From GCA-2683825 sp965662355 (GTDB lineage: Bacteria; Planctomycetota; UBA1135; GCA-002686595): a stretch of 64,000 bases of DNA. Within the stretch, counting starts at the first letter, position 1; every line of letters starts with the position of its first letter. Shown here one piece after another: positions 10,012 to 17,957 of this stretch. Below the pieces are notes generated by a model. The model did not search any database. It was not told the origin of the DNA and worked only from the letters and a program-made list of their open reading frames with translations. The translations under genes were made by a program, and so were the position numbers. The stretch spans positions 1 to 64,000 of the forward strand of contig CBFIHP010000010.1 of the NCBI GenBank assembly GCA_965662355.1. The letters are read 5' to 3'.

Positions 10012-10238
10012 GATGGAGCCGGGGATGGAGCCGGGGATGGAGCCGGGGATGGAGCCGGGGATGGAGCCGGGGATGNNNNNNNNNNNNNNNNNNNNNNNNN
10101 NNNNNNNNNNNNNNNNNNNNNNNNNNNNNNNNNNNNNNNNNNNNNNNNNNNNNNNNNNNNNNNNNNNNNNNNNNGGATGGAGCCGGGGATGGAGCCGGGG
10201 ATGGAGCCGGGGATGGAGCCGGGGATGGAGCCGGGGAT
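10012..10238. repeat. 12-bp minisatellite between dnaB and bamA, interrupted by an assembly gap
   Basis: The unit GATGGAGCCGGG is repeated perfectly, with about five copies on each side of a run of N. On the plus strand the GGGG blocks recur every 12 nt, so the array could form G-quadruplexes. It occupies most of the dnaB-bamA intergenic space and lies 40-270 bp upstream of the bamA start codon. Left and right repeats are out of phase across the gap (unit starts at 10012 and 10176, 164 nt apart, not a multiple of 12). The true array length is therefore unknown. Confidence 0.97.
10076..10174. other. Assembly gap (99 N)
   Basis: A run of 99 undetermined bases lies inside the 12-bp tandem repeat. 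Reading frames crossing it carry no information. Confidence 1.
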
Positions 10239-10254
10239 GACGCCAGAGATAAGG

Positions 10255-11643
10255 CTAGGGAAGATCGAACGTCTCCGCTCCGGAGGGAGCACGGTTCTGG
10301 AAGCGCATCGTCGGGGGGTAGAACTGCAAACGCACGGTGCCGGTGGGGCCGTTTCTCTGCTTGGCGCAGATGATCTCGGCCAGGCCTTCGTTCTCCTTGT
10401 CCTTGTATTTCTGGTAGTACTCGGGACGGTACAGGAGCAAAACGACATCGGCATCTTGTTCGATCGAGCCGGACTCGCGCAGGTCGGCGAGTTGGGGACG
10501 CGGAGGATCGCGCAGCTCGACCTGACGCGAGAGCTGGGCCAGGGCGACCACGGGAATTTCGAGCTCGCGGGCGATGGCCTTCAACGTGCGGGAGATATTG
10601 CTGATCTCCTGCTGGCGACTCTCGGAACGCGGGAAGGTCAAGAGCTGCAGATAGTCGACGATCAAGAGGTCGAGCCCACCGCGCGCCTTCTGGCGCCGAG
10701 CCCGACTGCGTATGGAAGTCACCGCGAGCGCGGAGGAATCATCGATGAAGATGCTGGCCCGCGAAAGCTCGTCCGCGGCGCTGGTCAAGAGCTGGCGATC
10801 ACTGGCGGGAATGCGTCCCGTACGCAAGCGATGCGCGTCGACTCCGGCACGCGAACACAACATTCGACTGACGAGCTGCTGGCGCCCCATCTCCAGGCTG
10901 TACATGAGCGCCACCGGCTTGCGGTCCAACCAATCGGGCTGGGCCATCGCCGCATTCTCGAGCAGGTTCAGCGCGAAGGCCGTCTTTCCCATCGAGGGAC
11001 GCGCCGCGACGATGATGAGGTCTCCCCCGTTCAGTCCGCACAGGAGCTGGTCGAGGTCGAGAAAGCCCGTCGTCAAGCCGGTCAAGCCCTGACGATGGGA
11101 AGCCGCTTCGATACGTCGAAAGGTGTCCTTGATGGCATTCGATATCGGATCGGCGACCGACTTGTCCTCGCGCCGGGCGATCTCGAACATTCTCTGTTCG
11201 GACTCGCTGAGAAGGTTCTGTACGTCCTCCTCCGTGGCGGGTGTCTCGTAGGCGCTCGCGATCATCGCCGTCGCTTCGCGAATCAGCCGACGCAGTGTTC
11301 CGTTGTCCGAGAGCAGTTTCGCGTGATACGCCGCGTTCGCCGAGGTGGAGACCGCACCTGAGAGTTCGACCAGGTACTCGACTCCACCGACCTCACCGAA
11401 GTCTCCTGTCGAGCGCAGTTCTTCGCCGACGCTGACGAAATCGATCGGCGCGTTGCTCTCCGAGAGCCTGACGAGGGCAGCGAAGATCTTCTGGTGACGC
11501 ACGTCGTAGAAGTCGTCCTCGGCAAGGACCTCCGCGGCATCGGGCACGCGCTCGCCCTCGATCATGAGCGCGCCCAGGAGAGCCCGCTCCGCCTCGAGGT
11601 TTTGGGGCTGCTTTCGAATTGCCTTTTGGTGTTCCTTCGCCAT
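10255..11643 (-). CDS. dnaB: Replicative DNA helicase DnaB
   Basis: This hexameric helicase unwinds DNA at the replication fork. The N-terminal domain starts with NLEAERALLGALM and ends near residue 160. The RecA-type domain holds LTTGFLDLDQLLCGL, Walker A ARPSMGKTAFALN (about residue 215) and Walker B-type LLIVDYLQLL. The C-terminal block has DLRESGSIEQDADVV followed by FYPPTMRF. The ATG at 11643 gives 462 residues, the usual size; an upstream in-frame ATG at 11835 would add 64 basic residues unlike any DnaB. It follows rpsF-rpsR-rplI, a gene order common in bacteria, but a strong hairpin after rplI suggests it is at least partly separately expressed. Confidence 0.96.
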   Translation of the reverse strand: MAKEHQKAIRKQPQNLEAERALLGALMIEGERVPDAAEVLAEDDFYDVRHQKIFAALVRLSESNAPIDFVSVGEELRSTGDFGEVGGVEYLVELSGAVSTSANAAYHAKLLSDNGTLRRLIREATAMIASAYETPATEEDVQNLLSESEQRMFEIARREDKSVADPISNAIKDTFRRIEAASHRQGLTGLTTGFLDLDQLLCGLNGGDLIIVAARPSMGKTAFALNLLENAAMAQPDWLDRKPVALMYSLEMGRQQLVSRMLCSRAGVDAHRLRTGRIPASDRQLLTSAADELSRASIFIDDSSALAVTSIRSRARRQKARGGLDLLIVDYLQLLTFPRSESRQQEISNISRTLKAIARELEIPVVALAQLSRQVELRDPPRPQLADLRESGSIEQDADVVLLLYRPEYYQKYKDKENEGLAEIICAKQRNGPTGTVRLQFYPPTMRFQNRAPSGAETFDLP

Positions 11644-11792
11644 GACGCGTGTCCGCAGGCGGCAGGATAGCCGGCCTGACCTGGTGGGCAAACGCTCCCG
11701 CTGGGTTTGCGCAGCCAAACCGTGCACAAGCCCCATTGACTGGGGCGTAAACCTCGAACGAAGCACGGCTTGGCTCGCTCGGAAATAGAAGC

Positions 11793-11829
11793 GGCACCGG
11801 CGAGTGTTGAAGACACACCCGCCGGCGCC
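11793..11829 (-). terminator. Strong hairpin after rplI, probable terminator
   Basis: A 15-bp stem pairs GGCACCGGCGAGTGT (11793-11807) with ACACCCGCCGGCGCC (11815-11829), with two G-U wobbles and a 7-nt loop. On the minus strand it lies about 30 nt after the rplI stop and is followed by a T-rich GCTTCTATTTCC. It should end much of the rpsF-rpsR-rplI transcript before dnaB. Confidence 0.65.
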
Positions 11830-11842
11830 TACCAACGTGTTT

Positions 11843-11866
11843 TTTCTATTCCGGTTTCTATTCCGG
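11843..11866. repeat. 12-bp tandem duplication over the rplI stop codon
   Basis: TTTCTATTCCGG occurs twice in direct tandem (11843-11854 and 11855-11866). On the minus strand each copy contains GAATAG, so the last codon and stop of rplI are duplicated downstream. Confidence 0.9.
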
Positions 11867-12310
11867 AGTGACGGTGAGCTTGATCGTGGCGAAATACTCG
11901 CCGTGGATGTGCACCGGCACGTCGTGGGTCCCGACCTTCTTGATCGGATCGGCCAGGCGAATGGCCTTCTCCTCGGTCTTGTGACCGGTATCGGAGAGAA
12001 GCTTCGCGATGGCAGCCGCGGATACCGAACCGTAGAGGGTTCCGGCTTCGTCCGCTTTTTCCTTCACGCTGAGCTCGATCTTGGAGAGGAGCTCGATGCG
12101 CTTTTTGATGTCGGCCTCTTGCTGGGCCATTTCCGCCTGATAGCGGACCTTGCGGCGCTCGAACATCTTGATGTTCTCGGGCGTCGCATCCACGGCCTTG
12201 GCCCTGGGCAAGAGGTAGTTGCGGGCATAGCCCGGGGCGACGCTGACGACCTCGCCCACGATGCCGAGATCCTTGATGGTCTCGCGCAGGAGAATCTGGG
12301 TGTTTTTCAC
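11858..12310 (-). CDS. rplI: 50S ribosomal protein L9
   Basis: The N-terminal rRNA-binding lobe reads QILLRETIKDLGIVGEVV followed by GYARNYLLPRAKAV, the L9 signature. A long charged connecting helix (residues ~50-80) and the C-terminal lobe with GSVSAAAIAKLL and IRLADPIKKVGTH follow. The length of 150 is normal. It lies 14 bp after rpsR and ends about 30 nt before a strong hairpin. Confidence 0.97.
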   Translation of the reverse strand: MKNTQILLRETIKDLGIVGEVVSVAPGYARNYLLPRAKAVDATPENIKMFERRKVRYQAEMAQQEADIKKRIELLSKIELSVKEKADEAGTLYGSVSAAAIAKLLSDTGHKTEEKAIRLADPIKKVGTHDVPVHIHGEYFATIKLTVTPE

Positions 12311-12324
12311 GAGTGGATCCTCCT

Positions 12325-12561
12325 TTAGCCGACGAACGGCAAGAGCCCGACGTGGCGGGCGCGTTTGATGGCCGTTTTCAACTCACGCTGGCGCTGGGCC
12401 GAGAGCGTGGTACGGCGCCGGGATATGATCTGCCCCTGGGGCCCGATGGCCTTCGAGAGCAACTCGACGTCCTTGTAGTCGATCGGTTGATCGGCCTTGA
12501 GGTTCAGATTGACGCGCGGCGCACGCTTGCGTGCGCGGCCACCCTGGGATCTACCCTTCAT
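12325..12561 (-). CDS. rpsR: 30S ribosomal protein S18
   Basis: S18 binds S6 in the platform of the small subunit. The 78-residue protein shows the family core DYKDVELLSKAIGPQGQI followed by SRRRTTLSAQRQRELKTAIK and a terminal arm HVGLLPFVG. The basic N-terminus is short. Its start codon lies inside the end of rpsF (11-bp overlap), so the S6/S18 pair is translationally coupled. The ssb gene often found between rpsF and rpsR is absent here. Confidence 0.97.
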   Translation of the reverse strand: MKGRSQGGRARKRAPRVNLNLKADQPIDYKDVELLSKAIGPQGQIISRRRTTLSAQRQRELKTAIKRARHVGLLPFVG

Positions 12562-13234
12562 CGCTCTTCTCCTCTTTCTTCACGGTTTCCGCCTTCACGG
12601 TTTCCGCCTTCACGGTTTCCGCCGCAGGCTTCGCGGTTTCCGCAGTAGGGGCCTTTGCAGCCTCAGCCTTGGCCTCGGGGGCCTTCACTTTTTTGCCGTC
12701 GGCCTTCGCCTCGGCGCTGGCCTCGGTCTTCTCGCCCTCGTTCTTGGGAGCATCGGAGCGTCCCCCGTCACGATTGGCGCGCTCCGCCGCACGCTTGGCG
12801 CGCTCTTCACGTTCGGTCTGGACAGCGGCTTCGGCCTCCAGCACGGCGATCTCGTCGGGCTCGAGGGCGTCGTCGTCGGGGGGCGTGGGCACGGTGTACT
12901 CCGGCGCGGCTTCCGCCTCGGCCGCTTCGACCTCGGAGGCGGGGACTTCGTCCTTGCGCAGGATCTGATGGCGTAGCACCAGCTCGGAGATGTCGAGATC
13001 GCGACGGATATTCGGGATCGAGTCCGTCGGAAGCTCGCAGAAGGAAAGCAGGAAGGTTGCCCGGCGGCGACGGCCGATGGGATAGGCCAGGCGGCGCTCG
13101 TCCCAACGGCGTGCCGTCTTGACGGAGCCTCCGTACTTGGTAACGACGTCCTCAACGGTCTTCTTGGCTGCAGGCCAACCAGACCGCACGGCGTCGTTGT
13201 CGATCAGAAACATGCACTCGTATATCCGCGACAT
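12551..13234 (-). CDS. rpsF: 30S ribosomal protein S6 with long acidic/Ala-Lys-rich C-terminal tail
   Basis: Residues ~1-95 are a normal S6 (RIYECMFLIDNDAV, ARRWDERRLAYPIGRRRRAT, DISELVLRHQILR). About 130 further residues follow, first acidic, then rich in Ala, Lys and Glu, ending in near-perfect AETVK pentapeptide repeats. Typical S6 proteins are about 95-135 residues, so this one, at 227, is greatly extended. The ATG at 13234 is preceded by AGGAG with about 5 nt spacing; upstream in-frame sequence has no S6 similarity. The tail is probably disordered. Its end is encoded by 15-bp tandem repeats and overlaps rpsR. Confidence 0.93.
   Translation of the reverse strand: MSRIYECMFLIDNDAVRSGWPAAKKTVEDVVTKYGGSVKTARRWDERRLAYPIGRRRRATFLLSFCELPTDSIPNIRRDLDISELVLRHQILRKDEVPASEVEAAEAEAAPEYTVPTPPDDDALEPDEIAVLEAEAAVQTEREERAKRAAERANRDGGRSDAPKNEGEKTEASAEAKADGKKVKAPEAKAEAAKAPTAETAKPAAETVKAETVKAETVKKEEKSDEG
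12578..12622. repeat. 15-bp tandem repeat inside rpsF
   Basis: CTTCACGGTTTCCGC occurs three times without a mismatch (12578, 12593, 12608), with a degenerate fourth copy at 12629-12643. It encodes the repeating AETVK segment of the S6 tail, so unit gain or loss would keep the reading frame. Confidence 0.95.
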
Positions 13235-13280
13235 GGAGACTCCTATTCGTTTATGTGGATCCCACCAGGCACTTCGCGGT

Positions 13281-13898
13281 TCACGGCCCGGGTGAATCCT
13301 CTTTCCAGCGGCTGTGGAACCGCGCCATGCACTCCTGGATGTCTCCGCAGCGAAGCCAGAAGAGAATCGCGTCGGCCGCTTCCGCAACCGCCGTCTTCAT
13401 CGCCTCTTCTTCCGCACCAGAGAAACCGCTGAGCACGTGACGCACCGCATCGGTTTCGGGTCGACCGATCCCCACCCGCAGGCGAGGAAAGCGATCGGTC
13501 CCGAGGAATTCGATTATCGAACGTACGCCGTTCTGCCCTCCGGCCCCACCGTGGGGACGGATGCGCAGCTGGGCCACGGAGAGATCCATGTCGTCGAAGA
13601 CACAGAGCACTTCATGGGGTTCGGCGCCCGACCATTCGAAGAGCGGTCCAACGACCTCGCCCGAGCGGTTCATGAACGTTTCGGGACATACCAGAAGGTA
13701 GTCGGGGTCGTGGGATCGGGCGCAGCGCAGGGCGCGCGGCCCGTGGTACTCCTCGAGGGAGGTCGGAGGTTCAAAGAGCAGACCCTCGCGCAGGGCGAGG
13801 TGTTCCAAGACGGCGAAGCCGACGTTGTGACGTGTGCCCTCGTAGTCGTGGCCTGGGTTTCCCAGACCGAAAACGAGCCGTTTCACCGGACGAGACAT
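13281..13898 (-). CDS. pth: Peptidyl-tRNA hydrolase
   Basis: It releases peptides from peptidyl-tRNA that drops off ribosomes. The family signature is complete: VFGLGNPGHDYEGTRHNVGF with the catalytic His, ETFMNRSGEVVG, VFDDMDLSVAQLRI and HGGAGGQNGVRSIIEFLG. The length (205) is normal. An ATG two codons upstream (13904) is an equally possible start. It lies between rplY and rpsF, all on the same strand, a common order (rplY/ctc-pth). Confidence 0.95.
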   Translation of the reverse strand: MSRPVKRLVFGLGNPGHDYEGTRHNVGFAVLEHLALREGLLFEPPTSLEEYHGPRALRCARSHDPDYLLVCPETFMNRSGEVVGPLFEWSGAEPHEVLCVFDDMDLSVAQLRIRPHGGAGGQNGVRSIIEFLGTDRFPRLRVGIGRPETDAVRHVLSGFSGAEEEAMKTAVAEAADAILFWLRCGDIQECMARFHSRWKEDSPGP

Positions 13899-14018
13899 CG
13901 GCATTCCCCGAACTCGGGGGCGAACAGTGTAGGGAGCCCCCGGCGCTCCGCAAGGCCCGACCCACGCGGAACTTGCGCGTGGGTGGGCACTTGCGCTGGC
14001 CTGGAGCCAAAAATCGGG

Positions 14019-14627
14019 TCAGGAGTCGCCTTCGGGCTTGTCGACGTCAGCAGCTTCGCCCTCCACACCCTCTTCGCCTTCTTCGACTTCCTCGACTTCG
14101 GCGCGGACGGTGCTGACGACCGCCACCTGGGCCTCCACCGCCGTGACCAGTCGCACGCCCTCGGGGCAGACGAGGTCACCGGCGAGGAGCGGGTGGCCGG
14201 GCTCGAGCTCGGACACGTTGACCTCGATGCTGTCGGGGATCAGGGTCGGAACGGCCGAAACCGTGACGTGGGTCATCAGGTGGTTCAACACGCCGCCCTT
14301 CGGAACGCCGACGAATTCGACGTGGACCTCGGCCTCGGTCTCCTTCGCGAGATCGACGCGGTGGAATTCGACGTGGATGATCGACTCGCCGAAGGCGTCC
14401 CATTGGAGCTCGCGGACCATCGCGGTCTCGTTGGCGCTGGGCAGGGCCAGCTCGAAGACGTGCTCGTGATGACGGCGGGCGGCGAGGAATTCCTCTTGAT
14501 CGATGACGGCATTCACGTGCGCGCCGTCACCCTGGAGAATGATGGGAATCTTGCCCTGGAGCCGGAGTTTGCGTGCGCTACGAGTGCCGAGCGCGTCGCG
14601 CAGAAGTGTCTGAAGGGTTGCGGTCAT
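14019..14627 (-). CDS. rplY: 50S ribosomal protein L25/Ctc
   Basis: A 5S rRNA-binding N-terminal L25 domain (GTRSARKLRLQGKIPIILQG, then FHRVDLAKETEAEVHVEFVG) is followed by the Ctc-type TL5 beta domain (GGVLNHLMTHVTVSAVPTLI, IEVNVSELEPGHPL). The tail is acidic (EEVEEGEEGVEGE). At 202 residues it is the long Ctc form. It is 66 bp downstream of prs and 120 bp upstream of pth, matching the frequent prs-rplY-pth order. Confidence 0.95.
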   Translation of the reverse strand: MTATLQTLLRDALGTRSARKLRLQGKIPIILQGDGAHVNAVIDQEEFLAARRHHEHVFELALPSANETAMVRELQWDAFGESIIHVEFHRVDLAKETEAEVHVEFVGVPKGGVLNHLMTHVTVSAVPTLIPDSIEVNVSELEPGHPLLAGDLVCPEGVRLVTAVEAQVAVVSTVRAEVEEVEEGEEGVEGEAADVDKPEGDS

Positions 14628-14693
14628 TTTTGGGTTCCCTGGATGGTTTGAAACGACAGGGGGTCGGTTAGAAAATTCGGTCCGATATCGGGA

Positions 14694-15650
14694 TCAGTCG
14701 CTGAGCTTATCGAAAAGTACCGACAGCGACTTGGAATCGTGGAGGTTTTGGATCGCCCTCGAGAGCAGTGGCGCGACCGAGACGTACTGCAGCTGGTGCG
14801 GAATCGTGGTCTTCTTGGGGATCGTATCGGTGACGAGAATCGTGTCCGCGGGGCACTTGTCGAGCCGCTCGACCGCGGGCCCACAGAGCACGGCGTGCGA
14901 TACCGCGATCACCACGGATTTCGCTCCGTGCTGCTTGCAGACCTTCGAGGCTTCGCTGATCGAGCCACCGGTGGAGATCATGTCGTCGACGATGATCACG
15001 TTGCGCCCCTCGACTTCACCGATCATGTGCTCGACCTCGATGACGGAGCCCGAAACACGACGTTTGTCGACGATGGCGAGATCCGCGCTGATGACCTTCG
15101 CGTAGGCGCGGGCCATCTTGATGCCACCGACGTCCGGGGTGACGATCACCGGATTGTCGATATTCATGTCCCGGATCGCGGACATGAGGACCGGCTTGGC
15201 GTAGAGGTGGTCCACGGGGATGTCGTAGAACCCCTGGATCTGGGCTGCGTGCATGTCGATCGTGAGCACGCGGTCGGCGCCGCCGGCACTCAGCGTGTTG
15301 GCGACCACCTTGGCGCTGATCGGTACGCGCCCCTCGTCCTTGCGATCCTTGCGCGCGTAGCCATAGTACGGCATCACCGCGGTGACACGGCCTGCGGAGG
15401 CCCGGCGCAGGCAATCGAGCAGGAGCAGGAGCTCGATCCAGTTCTCGTTGACAGGCGGGCACAGGGGCTGGATCACGAAGCAATCCGCCCCCCGCACGTC
15501 ATCGTCGATCTTGATGTCGATCTCGCCGTCGGGGAAGCGGCCGACCTGACATGCGCAGAGTTCGCAGGGCATCGCGTCCGCGATCTGCTGGGCCAGGGCC
15601 GGATGGGCGGTACCGGCGATGAGACGAATGTTGTCGCTGTAGAAGCTCAC
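14694..15650 (-). CDS. prs: Ribose-phosphate pyrophosphokinase
   Basis: It makes PRPP from ribose 5-phosphate and ATP for nucleotide, His and Trp synthesis. Visible motifs are VGRFPDGEIDIKI, the ATP-binding flexible-loop region YYGYARKDRKDEGRVPI, the metal site LTIDMHAAQIQGFYD, and the PRPP loop VIIVDDMISTGGS. The length of 318 is standard. It follows glmU by 30 bp, a common arrangement linking PRPP and UDP-sugar supply. Confidence 0.96.
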   Translation of the reverse strand: MSFYSDNIRLIAGTAHPALAQQIADAMPCELCACQVGRFPDGEIDIKIDDDVRGADCFVIQPLCPPVNENWIELLLLLDCLRRASAGRVTAVMPYYGYARKDRKDEGRVPISAKVVANTLSAGGADRVLTIDMHAAQIQGFYDIPVDHLYAKPVLMSAIRDMNIDNPVIVTPDVGGIKMARAYAKVISADLAIVDKRRVSGSVIEVEHMIGEVEGRNVIIVDDMISTGGSISEASKVCKQHGAKSVVIAVSHAVLCGPAVERLDKCPADTILVTDTIPKKTTIPHQLQYVSVAPLLSRAIQNLHDSKSLSVLFDKLSD

Positions 15651-15680
15651 GTTGTGCTCAAACTCCCGTGGGGGCCGCGC

Positions 15681-16970
15681 TTACTTTTTCTTCTTCGTGG
15701 TTTCGGGGCGTTGCCCCAGAGAACGTGCAGGAACCCCGACCCAGGCCTCGCCCGGGGGAAGCTCGCTGTTGCGCGTCACGACGGCTCCGGCGCCCGTCAA
15801 GGCACCGTCCCCCACCGTGACCGGAGCGATCAGGATCGAGCCGCTTCCAACGAAAGCGTCCTTTCCAATCGTCGTCTTGTGTTTATTCACACCGTCGTAG
15901 TTGGCCACGATCGTGCCCGCGCCGATGTTCGTTCCCGGGCCGATCTCGACGTCGCCCAGGTAGGTCAGATGCTTGGCCTTGGTACGCGAACCGATGTGGG
16001 CCTTCTTGGCTTCGGTGAAGTTACCAACCTCGGCCTGGTCTTCCAGTACGGTTCCGCCCCGCAGATGAGTGAAGGGCCCGACCTCGCAATTGCGACCGAC
16101 CTTCACGCCTTTGCGAATGACGGTGCAGGGCAGAATGCATGTATCAGCCCCGATTTCGACACCGTGATCGATGTAGGTCGATGCGGGATCCTCGATGAAC
16201 ACGCCAGCTTGCATGTGCTGCAGAAGGATTCGCTCCTGGATCGCGCGGCGCGCCTCGGAGAGATGCTCCAGGGTGTTGATGCCAATGGCTTCGCGCTCGT
16301 CCTCGAGGATCGTCCCGGTGACGCGCCGACCGCTATCGAACAGCATGCCGAGCAGGTCGGTGAGGTAGTACTCGCCCTGCTTGTTCGTGTTGGTGAGCTG
16401 GGGCAAGAGCTCGGCCAGATCCTCGGACCCGAAGGAATAAACCCCCAGGTTGACCTCGTCGATGGCGAGCTGGTCCGGGGTCGCGTCGCGCTCCTCGACG
16501 ATGCCGGTGAACTCGCCCTTCGCGTCCCGCAGAATGCGTCCGAAGCCGCGGGGTTTCGAAGCCCGAGCCGTCAAGGCGGAGGCGCGTGCCTCCGAAAGCT
16601 GGCCCAGGAGCGCCTCGAGGCTCTCCTGGCGAACGAGGGGCATGTCGCCGTAGAGCACGACCACGGGCCCTGCAACCGGTCCGGATTGCGCCGTTTGCTC
16701 GAAAGCGACGCGCAGCGCGTGTCCGGTACCGAGCCGCTCTTTCTGCGTGACGAAGTTGACGTCGCTCCAGTCGGCGAAGACCTCGCGTACGCGATCCGCC
16801 TGGTGACCCACGACGCAGACGATCTTCTGCGGCTCGAGGGCGCGCGCCTGGTCCAGGACATAGCCCAGCAGCGGTCGACCACACACCGGTTGGAGGACCT
16901 TGGGGCCGGCGGCGAGAAAGCGCGTGCTTTCCCCCGCGGCGAGTATGAAGACGGTTCCTGCTGCGCCCAT
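15681..16970 (-). CDS. glmU: Bifunctional GlmU (GlcN-1-P acetyltransferase / UDP-GlcNAc pyrophosphorylase)
   Basis: The N-terminal pyrophosphorylase domain begins VFILAAGESTRF (the nucleotide-binding loop, usually LAAGxGTRM) and contains GTGHAL and the metal-binding VVLYGDMPL. The C-terminal beta-helix acetyltransferase domain has EVGNFTEAKKAHIGSRTKA, HLTYLGDVEIG, GAGTIVANYDGVNKH and FVGSGSILIAPV. At 429 residues it is a little shorter than the usual ~455. It supplies UDP-GlcNAc to the lpx pathway encoded nearby and to peptidoglycan. The divergent psd gene starts about 180 bp away. Confidence 0.95.
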   Translation of the reverse strand: MGAAGTVFILAAGESTRFLAAGPKVLQPVCGRPLLGYVLDQARALEPQKIVCVVGHQADRVREVFADWSDVNFVTQKERLGTGHALRVAFEQTAQSGPVAGPVVVLYGDMPLVRQESLEALLGQLSEARASALTARASKPRGFGRILRDAKGEFTGIVEERDATPDQLAIDEVNLGVYSFGSEDLAELLPQLTNTNKQGEYYLTDLLGMLFDSGRRVTGTILEDEREAIGINTLEHLSEARRAIQERILLQHMQAGVFIEDPASTYIDHGVEIGADTCILPCTVIRKGVKVGRNCEVGPFTHLRGGTVLEDQAEVGNFTEAKKAHIGSRTKAKHLTYLGDVEIGPGTNIGAGTIVANYDGVNKHKTTIGKDAFVGSGSILIAPVTVGDGALTGAGAVVTRNSELPPGEAWVGVPARSLGQRPETTKKKK

Positions 16971-17150
16971 CGGGTACGAGTGCGCCGCTCCTCCCCCCTC
17001 CGAGGTTCGTCGACGCAGGAAAACGATGCGGGGCGCGGCGTTCTAATCGGTTGGAGGTGGAGTTGTCAATCGATCCGCGATGGAAGCTCGTCCAGCGCAT
17101 TGGAAGCCCGCGGGGTTGTTGCGCACACTGGCGCCCCCGATGACCCACGC

Positions 17151-17957
17151 ATGAGCCGAGCCTTCCGCATCCTCCTGTCCCACCTCGCCGGGTGGCTCGC
17201 GGACCGTCGCGTCCCGGGTCCCCTGCGCCACCTGGTCTACGGGACGTATTGCCGGATAACCGGCGCCGACCCCGCCCTGGCCCAGCTGGGACTGGAGCAC
17301 TATCCCAGCCTGGGAGCCTTCTTCGTGCGGCGCCTGCGGGAGGGGGCCCGCCCCCTGGACCCGGATCCTGGGAGCCTGATTTCGCCCTGCGACGGCCGCA
17401 TCCAGGCGGCCCAGACCATCGTCCAGGGAAGCCTGCTGCAGGCCAAGGGCAGGGAATACGCCCTCGGAGAGCTCCTCGGGGGGCTCGCCGACGAGGAAAC
17501 CAGGGCCCAAGCCCTCGAGGGGGGTCAGGCCTGGACCATCTACCTCTCGCCCCGGGACTACCACCGCGTCCACACCCCCCTGGGCGGCCGGCTCACGCGC
17601 GTGGCCTGGATCCCGGGGGATCGGTTTTCGGTCGCGCCCAGGGTCCTGACCCGCCGCCCCGGGGTCCTCGCCGGGAACGAGCGCGCGGTGCTCGAGCTCG
17701 AGAGCGAGCTCGGGACGTATTACCTCGTCATGGTCGGCGCCCTGAACGCCGGGCGCATCCGGGTCGTCGGCGTGGCCCCCGGTGAGTCCACCGGCCCCAG
17801 GGGTGCGCTCCGCTTCGAGCGCGGGGACGAGCTGGCCCGCTTCGAGCTGGGCTCGACGGTGGTGCTCGTCTTTCCGCGGGGCATGGTGCTGCCGGAGGTC
17901 TCCCAGGTGGGAACGACCTTGGAGCTGGGCCAACGCCTGGGACGGCTCGAAAAATGA
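17151..17957 (+). CDS. psd: Phosphatidylserine decarboxylase proenzyme
   Basis: It makes phosphatidylethanolamine from phosphatidylserine. The 268-residue protein shows FFVRRLREGARPLDPDP, the core ISPCDGRIQ, SPRDYHRVHTP and GNERAVLELE. The self-cleavage motif LGST lies near residue 238, where the pyruvoyl group forms. The start is the ATG at 17151; it opens with a hydrophobic, weakly amphipathic helix. Longer open sequence upstream is antisense to glmU and prs and is not coding. The stop overlaps the next start by 4 bp (ATGA). Confidence 0.94.
   Translation: MSRAFRILLSHLAGWLADRRVPGPLRHLVYGTYCRITGADPALAQLGLEHYPSLGAFFVRRLREGARPLDPDPGSLISPCDGRIQAAQTIVQGSLLQAKGREYALGELLGGLADEETRAQALEGGQAWTIYLSPRDYHRVHTPLGGRLTRVAWIPGDRFSVAPRVLTRRPGVLAGNERAVLELESELGTYYLVMVGALNAGRIRVVGVAPGESTGPRGALRFERGDELARFELGSTVVLVFPRGMVLPEVSQVGTTLELGQRLGRLEK

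Noticed and set aside
10012..10238. CRISPR array
   Set aside because: Units are contiguous 12-mers with no spacers, and no cas genes are near. The PAS repeats (21907-23346) are likewise coding duplications.
9714..10454. Open frames of repeating Gly-Ser-Ile-Pro or Met-Glu-Pro-Gly across the minisatellite
   Set aside because: They arise from translating the 12-bp repeat and cross the run of N; they lie between and over the ends of dnaB and bamA and have no other protein signal.
11644..11835. N-terminal extension of DnaB
   Set aside because: The basic 64-residue extension has no DnaB similarity and runs over the hairpin that follows rplI.
14739..17150. Long plus-strand open frame continuing upstream of psd
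   Set aside because: It is antisense to prs and glmU, both strongly conserved; only the part from 17151 matches phosphatidylserine decarboxylase.
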